Shown piece after piece: positions 1 to 5,658 of a stretch of 5,902 nt of DNA. The notes below the pieces were generated by a model that worked only from the letters and a program-made list of their open reading frames with translations, had not been told where the DNA came from and did no database searches. A program made the translations under genes and the position numbers. How positions within the stretch are numbered: the first letter of the stretch is position 1; every line of letters starts with the position of its first letter. Source of the DNA: Flavobacteriales bacterium (GTDB taxonomy: Bacteria > Bacteroidota > Bacteroidia > Flavobacteriales_E > Vicingaceae); the NCBI GenBank assembly GCA_029262915.1, contig JAJCYN010000447.1:1-5902 (forward strand). Direction: 5' to 3'.

Positions 1-1
1 A

Positions 2-223
2 TATGGTTGGACAGGTAAAAATGAATTTTATGTTCAGTTTATTGATGCTGATTATATGGAAACTAATTTTAAAGTAGATTCAGTTACTACAGAAAATTTA
101 AGGGCTTTTATTACTGAGAATGTAAACAAGGAGGATATGTATGGTGAAAAATTAGAATTTTACAGAAAAGGTTCTCCTGAATATGATAAGGTAAGAATGT
201 TTATGAAAAAATCAGGATTTTAA
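2..223 (+). CDS. 3' end of an unrecognised plus-strand protein gene (5' end outside window)
   Basis: An open frame enters from the left edge (first full codon at base 2) and runs 73 codons to TAA at 221-223. The visible protein begins YGWTGKNEFYVQFIDADY and ends in VRMFMKKSGF. It is charged and hydrophilic, with no membrane segment, no cysteine and no motif I can assign. Codon use is AT-rich like the rest of the window, and the frame has no internal stop, so I take it as a real gene end. It converges on the minus-strand gene at 220-693 and overlaps it by four bases. I do not recognise the family; only the C-terminus is visible, so no function is proposed. Confidence 0.7.
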   Translation, partial: YGWTGKNEFYVQFIDADYMETNFKVDSVTTENLRAFITENVNKEDMYGEKLEFYRKGSPEYDKVRMFMKKSGF

Positions 224-693
224 TTATTCTTCTTTTTCTTCTTTTTAGCAGCTTCCTTTTCTTCCTTCTTTAAATTTTTAGCATAGTTCACATCAAAATT
301 AAAAGTACCTTCATTTTTTTTGTACTCAATTAATGCTGAAGGATAATCTTGATCCATTCCTTCTACTCCATCCTCCTTAGCAACAAGCTCCATAACAAAC
401 AAAAAAGGTTCTGCCCCCTTATCTCCTTCAAAAGTAGAAATAGCAATTCGCTTAGAAATAAATCCCACCTTAACAAGTTCTAAAGTATAATAGGTTTCTA
501 ATTCTAGGTTATAATCAAATTTTTTAGTCCATTTTTTTGTCGAGAGTTTCTCATTTCCTTTATAAAGATTGACCTCTACATCTCTGAGTTTTTTATCACC
601 TGCATCTACCAAGTAACCTGTAAAGGTTACCTGCGAGAATATAGTAGCACTAAACAACAATAAGAACCCAACTGTTATAATTAACCATTTCAT
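220..693 (-). CDS. small exported protein with carboxypeptidase-regulatory-like beta-sandwich and lysine-rich tail
   Basis: The frame is open from an ATG at 750, but I choose the ATG at 691-693 (157 aa). From there the protein starts with a clean signal peptide, MKWLIITVGFLLLFSATIFS, with likely cleavage next to the Gln that follows; the longer start would bury this behind 19 residues. A purine-rich GAAAGAG lies just upstream. No lipobox cysteine is seen, so a periplasmic or secreted soluble protein is likely. Residues about 22-87 follow the pattern of CarbopepD_reg-like Ig-type folds common in Bacteroidota: TGYLVDAGDKKLRDVEVNLY, then a Tyr/Leu-rich strand pair, then VKVGFISKRIAIST. The last 16 residues contain nine lysines, six of them consecutive. 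No catalytic residues are recognisable. It lies 191 nt downstream of nqrF on the same strand, behind a probable terminator, so it is probably a separate transcription unit. The fold assignment is from pattern only; function is unknown. Confidence 0.75.
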   Translation of the reverse strand: MKWLIITVGFLLLFSATIFSQVTFTGYLVDAGDKKLRDVEVNLYKGNEKLSTKKWTKKFDYNLELETYYTLELVKVGFISKRIAISTFEGDKGAEPFLFVMELVAKEDGVEGMDQDYPSALIEYKKNEGTFNFDVNYAKNLKKEEKEAAKKKKKKNN

Positions 694-761
694 AACTCTT
701 TCACATAAGAATTTAACTATTAAACGAAAAGTAACAGTAAAAAGTTGCATAAAAACATCTA

Positions 762-769
762 CAAACGTA
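762..769 (-). promoter_or_regulatory. candidate -7 promoter element (TAnnTTTG) for the small exported-protein gene
   Basis: Read on the minus strand the site is TACGTTTG, an exact match to the Bacteroidota -7 consensus TAnnTTTG. It would place a transcription start near 755-758 and give a leader of about 60 nt before the ATG at 693. No TTTG or TTG (-33 element) is visible at the usual 19-21 nt upstream, so this is a half-match. A start there would leave only a few bases before the alternative ATG at 750, which mildly favours the 693 start. Confidence 0.35.
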
Positions 770-833
770 AAACTGGGTAGTTCTACTAGACTATTTAGGT
801 CTATAATTAAACCTTTCTATTCTAGAAAAGAGT

Positions 834-864
834 AAAAAAAACTGTAGATAAACCTACACTTTTT
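834..864 (-). terminator. probable intrinsic terminator of the nqr operon
   Basis: On the minus strand, about 20 nt after the nqrF stop codon, an A5 run precedes a stem TGTAG/CTACA (858-854 with 847-843) around a 6-nt loop. A run of eight T follows at 841-834. The A5/T5 flanks can extend the stem across one G-G mismatch. The GC content of the stem is low, so the hairpin is weak, but its position and T-run fit the end of the operon. The plus strand also has T-runs after the stem (860-864 and 869-874), so it could act in both directions. Confidence 0.55.
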
Positions 865-884
865 AAACTTTTTTCAATATTTAA

Positions 885-2189
885 TTACCCTCCAAAATCA
901 TCAAAACGGATGTTCTCATCTGGCATACCAAAATCCTCTCCCATTTTTTGAACTGCAACATTCATCATAGGTGGTCCACAGAAATACAATTCTATGTCCT
1001 CAGGAGCTTCATGCTTGCTTAAATACTCATCTATTACCACTTGGTGTACAAAACCTGTAAAACCATCTCCTTCTAGATCATTCACATCCTTTTTGTTTGC
1101 CCAGTTATCCGATTCTAATGCATCAGATAATACTAAGAAGAATTTAAAGTTTGGAAAGTCTTTTTCTAAATCTCTAAAATAATGGATGTAGAATAATTCT
1201 GCTTTAGATCGCCCACCATACCAGTAGGTTACAGTTCTTCCGGTCTTCAATGTTTTAAATAGCTCATATAAGTGAGAACGCATAGGTGCCATTCCTGCTC
1301 CACCGCCAACGTATAACATCTCTGCATCAGAATCATTAATGAAGAATTCACCATAAGGTCCTGAAATAATAACCTCGTCACCTTCTTTTTGGTTAAAGAT
1401 GTATGAAGAAACAACCCCTGGATTTACATCCATCCAAGCATTTTTATCTCTATCCCAAGGTGGTGCAGCAACCCTTACATTTAACATTATTCTTCTTCCT
1501 TCTGCTGGATAAGAAGCCATAGAATAAGCTCTAATTACTTCTTCATCGTTTTTCATTACTAAGTTTCTGATTGCAAAAGCTCCTTCTGCCCAATCTTTTT
1601 CGAACTTATCCGGTTCTCCTGGGTGATCCTGAGGGTGTGCCTTCACATCCATATCAGAAAATTTAATAGTACAAGCTGGAACTTTAATTTGAATATATCC
1701 TCCAGCTTTGTAATCCATATCTTCTGGCACTTCTACGATAAACTCTTTAATGTAAGTAGCTACATTGTAGTTAGAGACAACCTTGGCTTTAAATTCTTTA
1801 ATTCCTAAAATTTCTTCTTCCACCTCAACCTCCATATCTTCCTTTACCTTCACTTGACAACCTAAACGGTGATTACTAGCTATTTCTTTTCTAGTAAAAG
1901 TAGGCACTTCTGTTGGTAATATTGAGCCTCCACCACTATGTACTTGACAGATACACTGAGCACAAGTACCACCACCACCACAAGCAGAAGGCAGAAAGAT
2001 GCCTTGACTACTTAATGTATTTAATAGTGTATCTCCGCCATTTACTTCTAATTCTTTTTCTCCATTAATGGTAATTTTTATTTTACCAGAAGGCATTAGT
2101 TTTGCTTTAGCAAACAATAAAACACTTACTAAAGCTAACACTACTACGAAAAATACAATTATCGTTATTATTATTACACTAAAATCCAT
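885..2189 (-). CDS. nqrF: Na+-translocating NADH:quinone reductase subunit F (NADH dehydrogenase, FAD/2Fe-2S)
   Basis: This 434-aa subunit is the entry point of Na+-NQR: it oxidises cytoplasmic NADH with FAD and passes electrons to a [2Fe-2S] cluster. Residues about 3-27 form the single N-terminal membrane anchor. A ferredoxin domain (about 35-128) carries the cluster ligands Cys70, Cys76, Cys79 and Cys111 in CGGGGTCAQC and HRLGCQV. A ferredoxin-NADP reductase-like domain follows, with FAD motif RAYSMASYP (220-228), NADH-binding VGGGAGMAPMRS (294-305) and YFCGPPMMN (402-410). It ends in the family-typical DDFGG. It is somewhat longer than the roughly 408-aa Vibrio protein as I recall it; extra residues seem to sit near 180-205, 243-256 and 362-378. 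Cys81 gives an added CxC next to the cluster. It is the last nqr gene, 20 nt after nqrE, with AAAAG directly before ATG. Identification is secure. Confidence 0.98.
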   Translation of the reverse strand: MDFSVIIITIIVFFVVVLALVSVLLFAKAKLMPSGKIKITINGEKELEVNGGDTLLNTLSSQGIFLPSACGGGGTCAQCICQVHSGGGSILPTEVPTFTRKEIASNHRLGCQVKVKEDMEVEVEEEILGIKEFKAKVVSNYNVATYIKEFIVEVPEDMDYKAGGYIQIKVPACTIKFSDMDVKAHPQDHPGEPDKFEKDWAEGAFAIRNLVMKNDEEVIRAYSMASYPAEGRRIMLNVRVAAPPWDRDKNAWMDVNPGVVSSYIFNQKEGDEVIISGPYGEFFINDSDAEMLYVGGGAGMAPMRSHLYELFKTLKTGRTVTYWYGGRSKAELFYIHYFRDLEKDFPNFKFFLVLSDALESDNWANKKDVNDLEGDGFTGFVHQVVIDEYLSKHEAPEDIELYFCGPPMMNVAVQKMGEDFGMPDENIRFDDFGG

Positions 2190-2209
2190 CTTTTAAAATC
2201 TTAAATTAA

Positions 2210-2824
2210 TTAAAGTTCAAATCCTAAAAATCCTAAGAAAGCTAATCCCATAAGACCAGTAAGAATAAATGCCATACCTACTCCTTTTAAAGGACCAGGA
2301 ATATGCGAATATTTAATTTTTTCTCTAATAGCAGCAATTAACACAATTGCCAAAAACCATCCAAATCCAGAACCTAATCCATAAACAGTAGCTTGTCCAA
2401 TGTTAGCAAATTGCTTTTGCTGCATAAACAATGAGGCTCCAAGTATTGCACAATTTACAGCAATTAAGGGCAAGAATATACCTAAAGCACCATATAATGC
2501 TGGAGAAAACTTTTCTACCAACATCTCAACCAATTGTACAATTGATGCAATTACTGCAATAAACATAATAAAACTTAAAAAACTTAAGTCCATAGATGCA
2601 TAATCGTCACCTAACCAAGCTAAAGCACCTTCCTTAAGCACATATGTTTCCAACAAATAGTTTACTGGAACCGTAATCAGTAGTACAAAAATTACGGCTG
2701 CTCCCAAACCTGTTGCCGTTTTTACCGTTTTTGATACGGCTAAATATGAACACATCCCGAAAAAGAAAGTGAAAACCATATTGTCAATAAATGCACTTTT
2801 AATAAATATGTTAATGTATTCCAT
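2210..2824 (-). CDS. nqrE: Na+-translocating NADH:quinone reductase subunit E (membrane, iron-centre subunit)
   Basis: This 204-aa, very hydrophobic protein has about six membrane segments. The family (NqrE/RnfA) pairs with NqrD in an inverted-topology arrangement that holds an iron centre in the membrane between the NqrF cluster and the periplasmic flavin. Both conserved half-channel cysteines are present and are the only cysteines: Cys25 in FFFGMCSYLAV and Cys125 in AVNCAILGAS. Other family signatures are the YLLETYVL stretch (about 56-63), YGLGSGFGWFLA (148-159) and REKIKYSHIPGPLKG (167-181). The homologous RnfA is distinguished by context, since all neighbours are nqr. It lies 84 nt after nqrD, the longest gap in the visible operon, and 20 nt before nqrF. 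Length fits the family (about 198 aa in Vibrio). Confidence 0.97.
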   Translation of the reverse strand: MEYINIFIKSAFIDNMVFTFFFGMCSYLAVSKTVKTATGLGAAVIFVLLITVPVNYLLETYVLKEGALAWLGDDYASMDLSFLSFIMFIAVIASIVQLVEMLVEKFSPALYGALGIFLPLIAVNCAILGASLFMQQKQFANIGQATVYGLGSGFGWFLAIVLIAAIREKIKYSHIPGPLKGVGMAFILTGLMGLAFLGFLGFEL

Positions 2825-2831
2825 GTCTTTG

Positions 2832-2887
2832 TTAATTTGATAATGAGATAATGTGATAATTCTTTAATTACTCCATTTGCTCATTAG
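2832..2887 (-). repeat. 8-nt phased AT-rich degenerate array in the nqrD-nqrE gap
   Basis: On the minus strand the gap reads as seven consecutive octamers: CTAATGAG, CAAATGGA, GTAATTAA, AGAATTAT, CACATTAT, CTCATTAT, CAAATTAA. Each has AATG, AATT or CATT at its positions 3-6. The first core after the nqrD stop (AATT at 2909-2906) is 24 nt from the next and so in the same phase, though the two intervening units do not match. No gene, Shine-Dalgarno or clear terminator is seen in the gap. The sequence ends 7 nt before the nqrE ATG. Confidence 0.6.
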
Positions 2888-2908
2888 CTTTTTTATTATC
2901 TAATTAAT

Positions 2909-3589
2909 TTATTCTCCTATTAATTCTGGGTTTCTCGCTTTTTGTACCCATATGTATATCCCGACTATAAATAATGATGATGGTGGCAACAACATTAAAC
3001 CATTATTCATATAATCCATTGCATATAAACCAGTCAGGTCGGTTGCATTTCCAAATATTTCAAACTTCTCAAAGCCAGGTATGGTTAATGTTCCTGATCC
3101 AAAAACCTCTTTAAAGAATGCAACAACAACAAGCACTAACCCATATCCAAATCCATTTCCTACTCCATCTAAAATAGATGCCCAAGGTTTGTTTCCTAAA
3201 GCGAAAGCTTCAAGCCGCCCCATAATAATACAGTTAGTAATAATTAACCCAACAAATACAGAAAGTGACTTAGAGACATCATATACATAAGCCTTCAATA
3301 TTTGATCGACACAAATCACTAAAAAAGCTACAATTACTAATTGTACAATAATTCTAATACGTCCAGGAATGATGTTACGCATCAATGAAACCAATACATT
3401 TCCTATAACTAAAACTGCCATTACAGCAATAGACATTACAATTGCATTATCCATTTGTACTGTTACAGCTAACGCAGAACAAATTCCCAATACTTGAATG
3501 GTTACCGGATTAATTTGGTTCAGCGGATTCTTAATTAACTGTATATTCTTTTTAGAGAATAATGGTTCTGATTTTTTTTCTTCGCTCAT
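2909..3589 (-). CDS. nqrD: Na+-translocating NADH:quinone reductase subunit D (membrane, iron-centre subunit)
   Basis: This 226-aa integral membrane subunit (NqrD/RnfE family, about six membrane segments) forms the partner half of the intramembrane iron site with NqrE. The conserved cysteines are Cys37 in VLGICSALAVT and Cys120 in GLIITNCIIMGRLEAFA. A third cysteine, Cys93, is not one of the ligands as far as I know. The motif DGVGNGFGYG (141-150) followed by FFKEVFGSGTL (158-168) is typical of the family. The N-terminus carries a charged cytoplasmic extension of about 20 residues (MSEEKKSEPLFSKKNIQLIK), longer than in Vibrio, whose cysteines I recall at 29 and 112, that is eight positions earlier. 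It follows nqrC after 21 nt and precedes nqrE by 84 nt. Start ATG is supported by family alignment; the upstream AAGATAGAG is only a weak ribosome site. Confidence 0.97.
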   Translation of the reverse strand: MSEEKKSEPLFSKKNIQLIKNPLNQINPVTIQVLGICSALAVTVQMDNAIVMSIAVMAVLVIGNVLVSLMRNIIPGRIRIIVQLVIVAFLVICVDQILKAYVYDVSKSLSVFVGLIITNCIIMGRLEAFALGNKPWASILDGVGNGFGYGLVLVVVAFFKEVFGSGTLTIPGFEKFEIFGNATDLTGLYAMDYMNNGLMLLPPSSLFIVGIYIWVQKARNPELIGE

Positions 3590-3610
3590 AGCTCTATCTT
3601 AAAAAATATC

Positions 3611-4432
3611 TTATTTAGTAAACTCTGGGTTATTTTTAAAAAAGTTATAATAAACTGCTAAATTTCTTGCTAACATTTCATTTACTCCAACTCCTGTAAA
3701 AGTTGCACCACTAATTCCATCCACTTGATGATTATTTAAATCTTTACCAGGTTTTAATACTTTTATTGGAGTAAAAGCACTATTTTCTTCCATTGTTTTT
3801 CCAATAAATTGGTCTTGAAACCATTTTTCATTAATCTTCGACCCTAAACCTGCTGTTTCTAACTTATGGGCAAACACAGTCCCATTGATTGTGATACCAT
3901 CCGTTTTTATACATAAATAGCTCCAAATATCATCCCATAACCCCTTACCACTAGTAGAAACAATAAAATATTTTGTTCCACCATGTTCGCACACAAAAAT
4001 TGGGAAATGAATATCTGCTGATTGCTTTAATGCTTCTTTAATTTTCTCATCATCACCTTTATTTTTGCTCATTATAGGCTTAACATATCTTGAATATTCT
4101 TTTCTTAAATCAATGTTAAAGGCATCTAGTTTATCTAATGGATCTATTGCATCTGCAGCAGTTTTATCACTAATTATTTCTCCACTATAATTAATAGTTA
4201 CTCTTCTAGTAATAAACTCATTAAATTTTGCTCCTGCCTCTTCTCTGGTTACCCCATCAGTTTCGGCAATACCAATTGATTGCAAAATGTTTTGCATTTT
4301 TTCATTTTTAACATTTGCTTGTTGCATTGGTTTTAAACTCATTGATACAAAAGCCAATAAACCACCAACTATTATTACCATAATAGTGGCAAAAATAATT
4401 GTGTATACGTTACTATCTTTATCTAAAGCCAT
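3611..4432 (-). CDS. nqrC: Na+-translocating NADH:quinone reductase subunit C (covalent FMN, periplasmic domain)
   Basis: This 273-aa subunit has one N-terminal membrane segment (about residues 10-31) and a periplasmic FMN-binding domain. The flavinylation motif is DGISGATFTG at 239-248; Thr244 is the predicted site where ApbE attaches FMN through a phosphoester bond. The family accepts electrons from the NqrD/E iron centre and passes them to NqrB. Other conserved stretches are FIVSTSGKGLWDDIWSYLC (156-174), TVFAHKLETAGLGSKI (185-200) and the WF pair after it. The C-terminus NNPEFTK is short and soluble. It starts only 2 nt after the nqrB stop (TAA-TT-ATG), which suggests translational coupling, and ends 21 nt before nqrD. 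Length is close to the usual 255-270 aa. No missing residues were seen. Confidence 0.98.
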   Translation of the reverse strand: MALDKDSNVYTIIFATIMVIIVGGLLAFVSMSLKPMQQANVKNEKMQNILQSIGIAETDGVTREEAGAKFNEFITRRVTINYSGEIISDKTAADAIDPLDKLDAFNIDLRKEYSRYVKPIMSKNKGDDEKIKEALKQSADIHFPIFVCEHGGTKYFIVSTSGKGLWDDIWSYLCIKTDGITINGTVFAHKLETAGLGSKINEKWFQDQFIGKTMEENSAFTPIKVLKPGKDLNNHQVDGISGATFTGVGVNEMLARNLAVYYNFFKNNPEFTK

Positions 4433-4434
4433 AA

Positions 4435-5610
4435 TTATGCTGTTTTAACTCGTTTTAATCTTTTCTTAATGTTTGAACTAATTACCATATGGTCAATTAA
4501 TGGTGCAAACACATTACCTAATAATATCGCTAGCATTACTCCTTCCGGATATGCTGGATTTGCTACTCTAATCAATATCGCAATGAACCCTATGAATAAA
4601 CCATAAATCCATTTTCCTGTATTGGTTTGGGTTCCTGTAACAGGATCTGTTGCCATAAATATAGCTCCAAATGCAAAACCACCAAGCATTAATTGGTGTA
4701 ATGCAGGAACATCTAAAAATGGACTTCCTCCAACTGCATTAAATATCATTCCCATTAAATAACCTCCAACAAAAGTTGATAACATTATTCTCCAACTAGC
4801 GATACCTGTAAACAATAATAACAATGCTCCTAAACCAATAGCTACAACAGAAGTTTCTCCAACTGAACCAGGAATAAATCCAATAATTGATTCCATTATT
4901 GAAGGAATGGCATCTACCCCACCTTCTATTGCATTGGATAAAGGGGTTGCTCCCGAAAATCCATCTACTAAAGTTTCTCCTTCTTCTAAACTTGTATTAA
5001 TCCAAACTTTATCTCCAGACATTTTTGTTGGATATGCAAAGAATAAAAATGCCCTTGTAACTAAGGCTACATTTAAGACATTCATTCCAGTTCCTCCAAA
5101 TATTTCTTTACCAATAACGACAGCGAAAACAACTGCAACAGCTAACATCGCCCACGGGATATCTACAGGAACAATTAGCGGAATTAACATTCCTGAAACC
5201 AAGAAACCCTCTTGAATCGGATGTTTATTGATCGCAGCAAATATAAATTCAACTCCTAATCCAACAGCATAAGAGATTATTACTAATGGCAATACTTTTA
5301 AAGCTCCAAATATAAATTTATCCCAAAATAAATTGCAAACGTGATCTCCAACTAAACAATCTCCAACTGCTAAAAAATGTTGGTGCCCAACATTGTACAT
5401 TCCAAATAATAATGCTGGAACTAAAGCCATCACTACGATAATCATCGTTCTCTTTAAATCTACACTATCTCTAATGTGTACACCATTTTTGTTAGTATGC
5501 CCAGGAACAAATAAAAAGGTATAGGTTCCATCCCAAATAGCGTGAGCTATAGGAAACTTCCCATCACTCTTGGGTTTTACTTTTTGCATAAATTTTTCTA
5601 ATGCTTTCAT
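4435..5610 (-). CDS. nqrB: Na+-translocating NADH:quinone reductase subunit B (membrane, FMN/riboflavin, quinone site)
   Basis: I place the start at ATG 5608-5610 (391 aa, MKALEKFMQKVK), not at the TTG three codons upstream, because ATG fits the family's short amphipathic N-terminus. NqrB is the largest membrane subunit (about ten segments); it carries covalent FMN and riboflavin and is linked to quinone reduction and Na+ passage. Numbered from this ATG, VDGFSGATPLSN (215-226) holds the flavinylated Thr222. Other family signatures are HIRDSVDLKRTM (about 45-56), FGMYNVG, QEGFLVSGMLIPL (133-145), KEIFGGTGMNVLNVALVTRA (168-187), and MATDPVTGTQTNTGKWIYG (319-337). The protein is a little shorter than Vibrio NqrB (about 415 aa). 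No strong Shine-Dalgarno precedes it; the 41-nt gap to nqrA is a phased AT-rich array. It is followed by nqrC after 2 nt. Confidence 0.97.
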   Translation of the reverse strand: MKALEKFMQKVKPKSDGKFPIAHAIWDGTYTFLFVPGHTNKNGVHIRDSVDLKRTMIIVVMALVPALLFGMYNVGHQHFLAVGDCLVGDHVCNLFWDKFIFGALKVLPLVIISYAVGLGVEFIFAAINKHPIQEGFLVSGMLIPLIVPVDIPWAMLAVAVVFAVVIGKEIFGGTGMNVLNVALVTRAFLFFAYPTKMSGDKVWINTSLEEGETLVDGFSGATPLSNAIEGGVDAIPSIMESIIGFIPGSVGETSVVAIGLGALLLLFTGIASWRIMLSTFVGGYLMGMIFNAVGGSPFLDVPALHQLMLGGFAFGAIFMATDPVTGTQTNTGKWIYGLFIGFIAILIRVANPAYPEGVMLAILLGNVFAPLIDHMVISSNIKKRLKRVKTA

Positions 5611-5615
5611 TCTAA

Positions 5616-5655
5616 TCAATTGAATAATTATCTAATTAGTTAATTGGCTAATTAA
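5616..5655 (-). repeat. 8-nt phased AATT array in the nqrA-nqrB gap
   Basis: On the minus strand five consecutive octamers, TTAATTAG, CCAATTAA, CTAATTAG, ATAATTAT and TCAATTGA, place AATT at exactly the same position of each unit (cores at 5653-5650, 5645-5642, 5637-5634, 5629-5626 and 5621-5618). The first unit contains the nqrA stop codon and the last ends 5 nt before the nqrB ATG. It shares the 12-mer ATTATCTAATTA (plus strand 5627-5638) with the nqrD-nqrE gap (2895-2906). Confidence 0.65.
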
Positions 5656-5658
5656 CTA
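5637..5658. repeat. perfect 9-bp inverted repeat across the nqrA stop codon
   Basis: TAGTTAATT (5637-5645) and AATTAACTA (5650-5658) are exact reverse complements with a 4-nt spacer. A T/G wobble and two A-T pairs could extend the stem to 5634-5661. There is no T-run after it on the minus strand, so a terminator is unlikely. It may modulate mRNA stability between nqrA and nqrB, or may simply follow from the palindromic AATT repeat units it overlaps. Confidence 0.4.

Noticed and set aside
694..750. Upstream ATG at 750 as start of the small exported protein
   Set aside because: It would add 19 residues before a textbook signal peptide that begins at the ATG at 693, and would nearly touch the predicted transcription start.
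694..884. Riboswitch, tRNA or small structured RNA in the gap after nqrF
   Set aside because: Only short weak stems are visible; no cloverleaf or known conserved core.
994..1182. Plus-strand 62-codon open frame inside nqrF
   Set aside because: Antisense shadow of a strongly conserved gene; no ribosome site or recognisable protein.
2832..2887. CRISPR array in the nqrD-nqrE gap
   Set aside because: The repeat unit is 8 nt, degenerate and without spacers; it bears no resemblance to CRISPR.
2400..3290. Plus-strand open frames of 67 and 69 codons inside nqrE and nqrD (2400-2603, 3081-3290)
   Set aside because: Both lie fully antisense to conserved subunits and show no domain or signal.
4907..5215. 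Plus-strand 102-codon open frame inside nqrB
   Set aside because: Antisense shadow of conserved nqrB, Pro/Thr/Lys-rich as expected from the complement of membrane-segment codons; no start signal.
5611..5619. TTG at 5617-5619 as nqrB start
   Set aside because: It lies in the phased AT-rich array next to the ATG at 5610, which fits the NqrB N-terminus; a TTG start is not needed.
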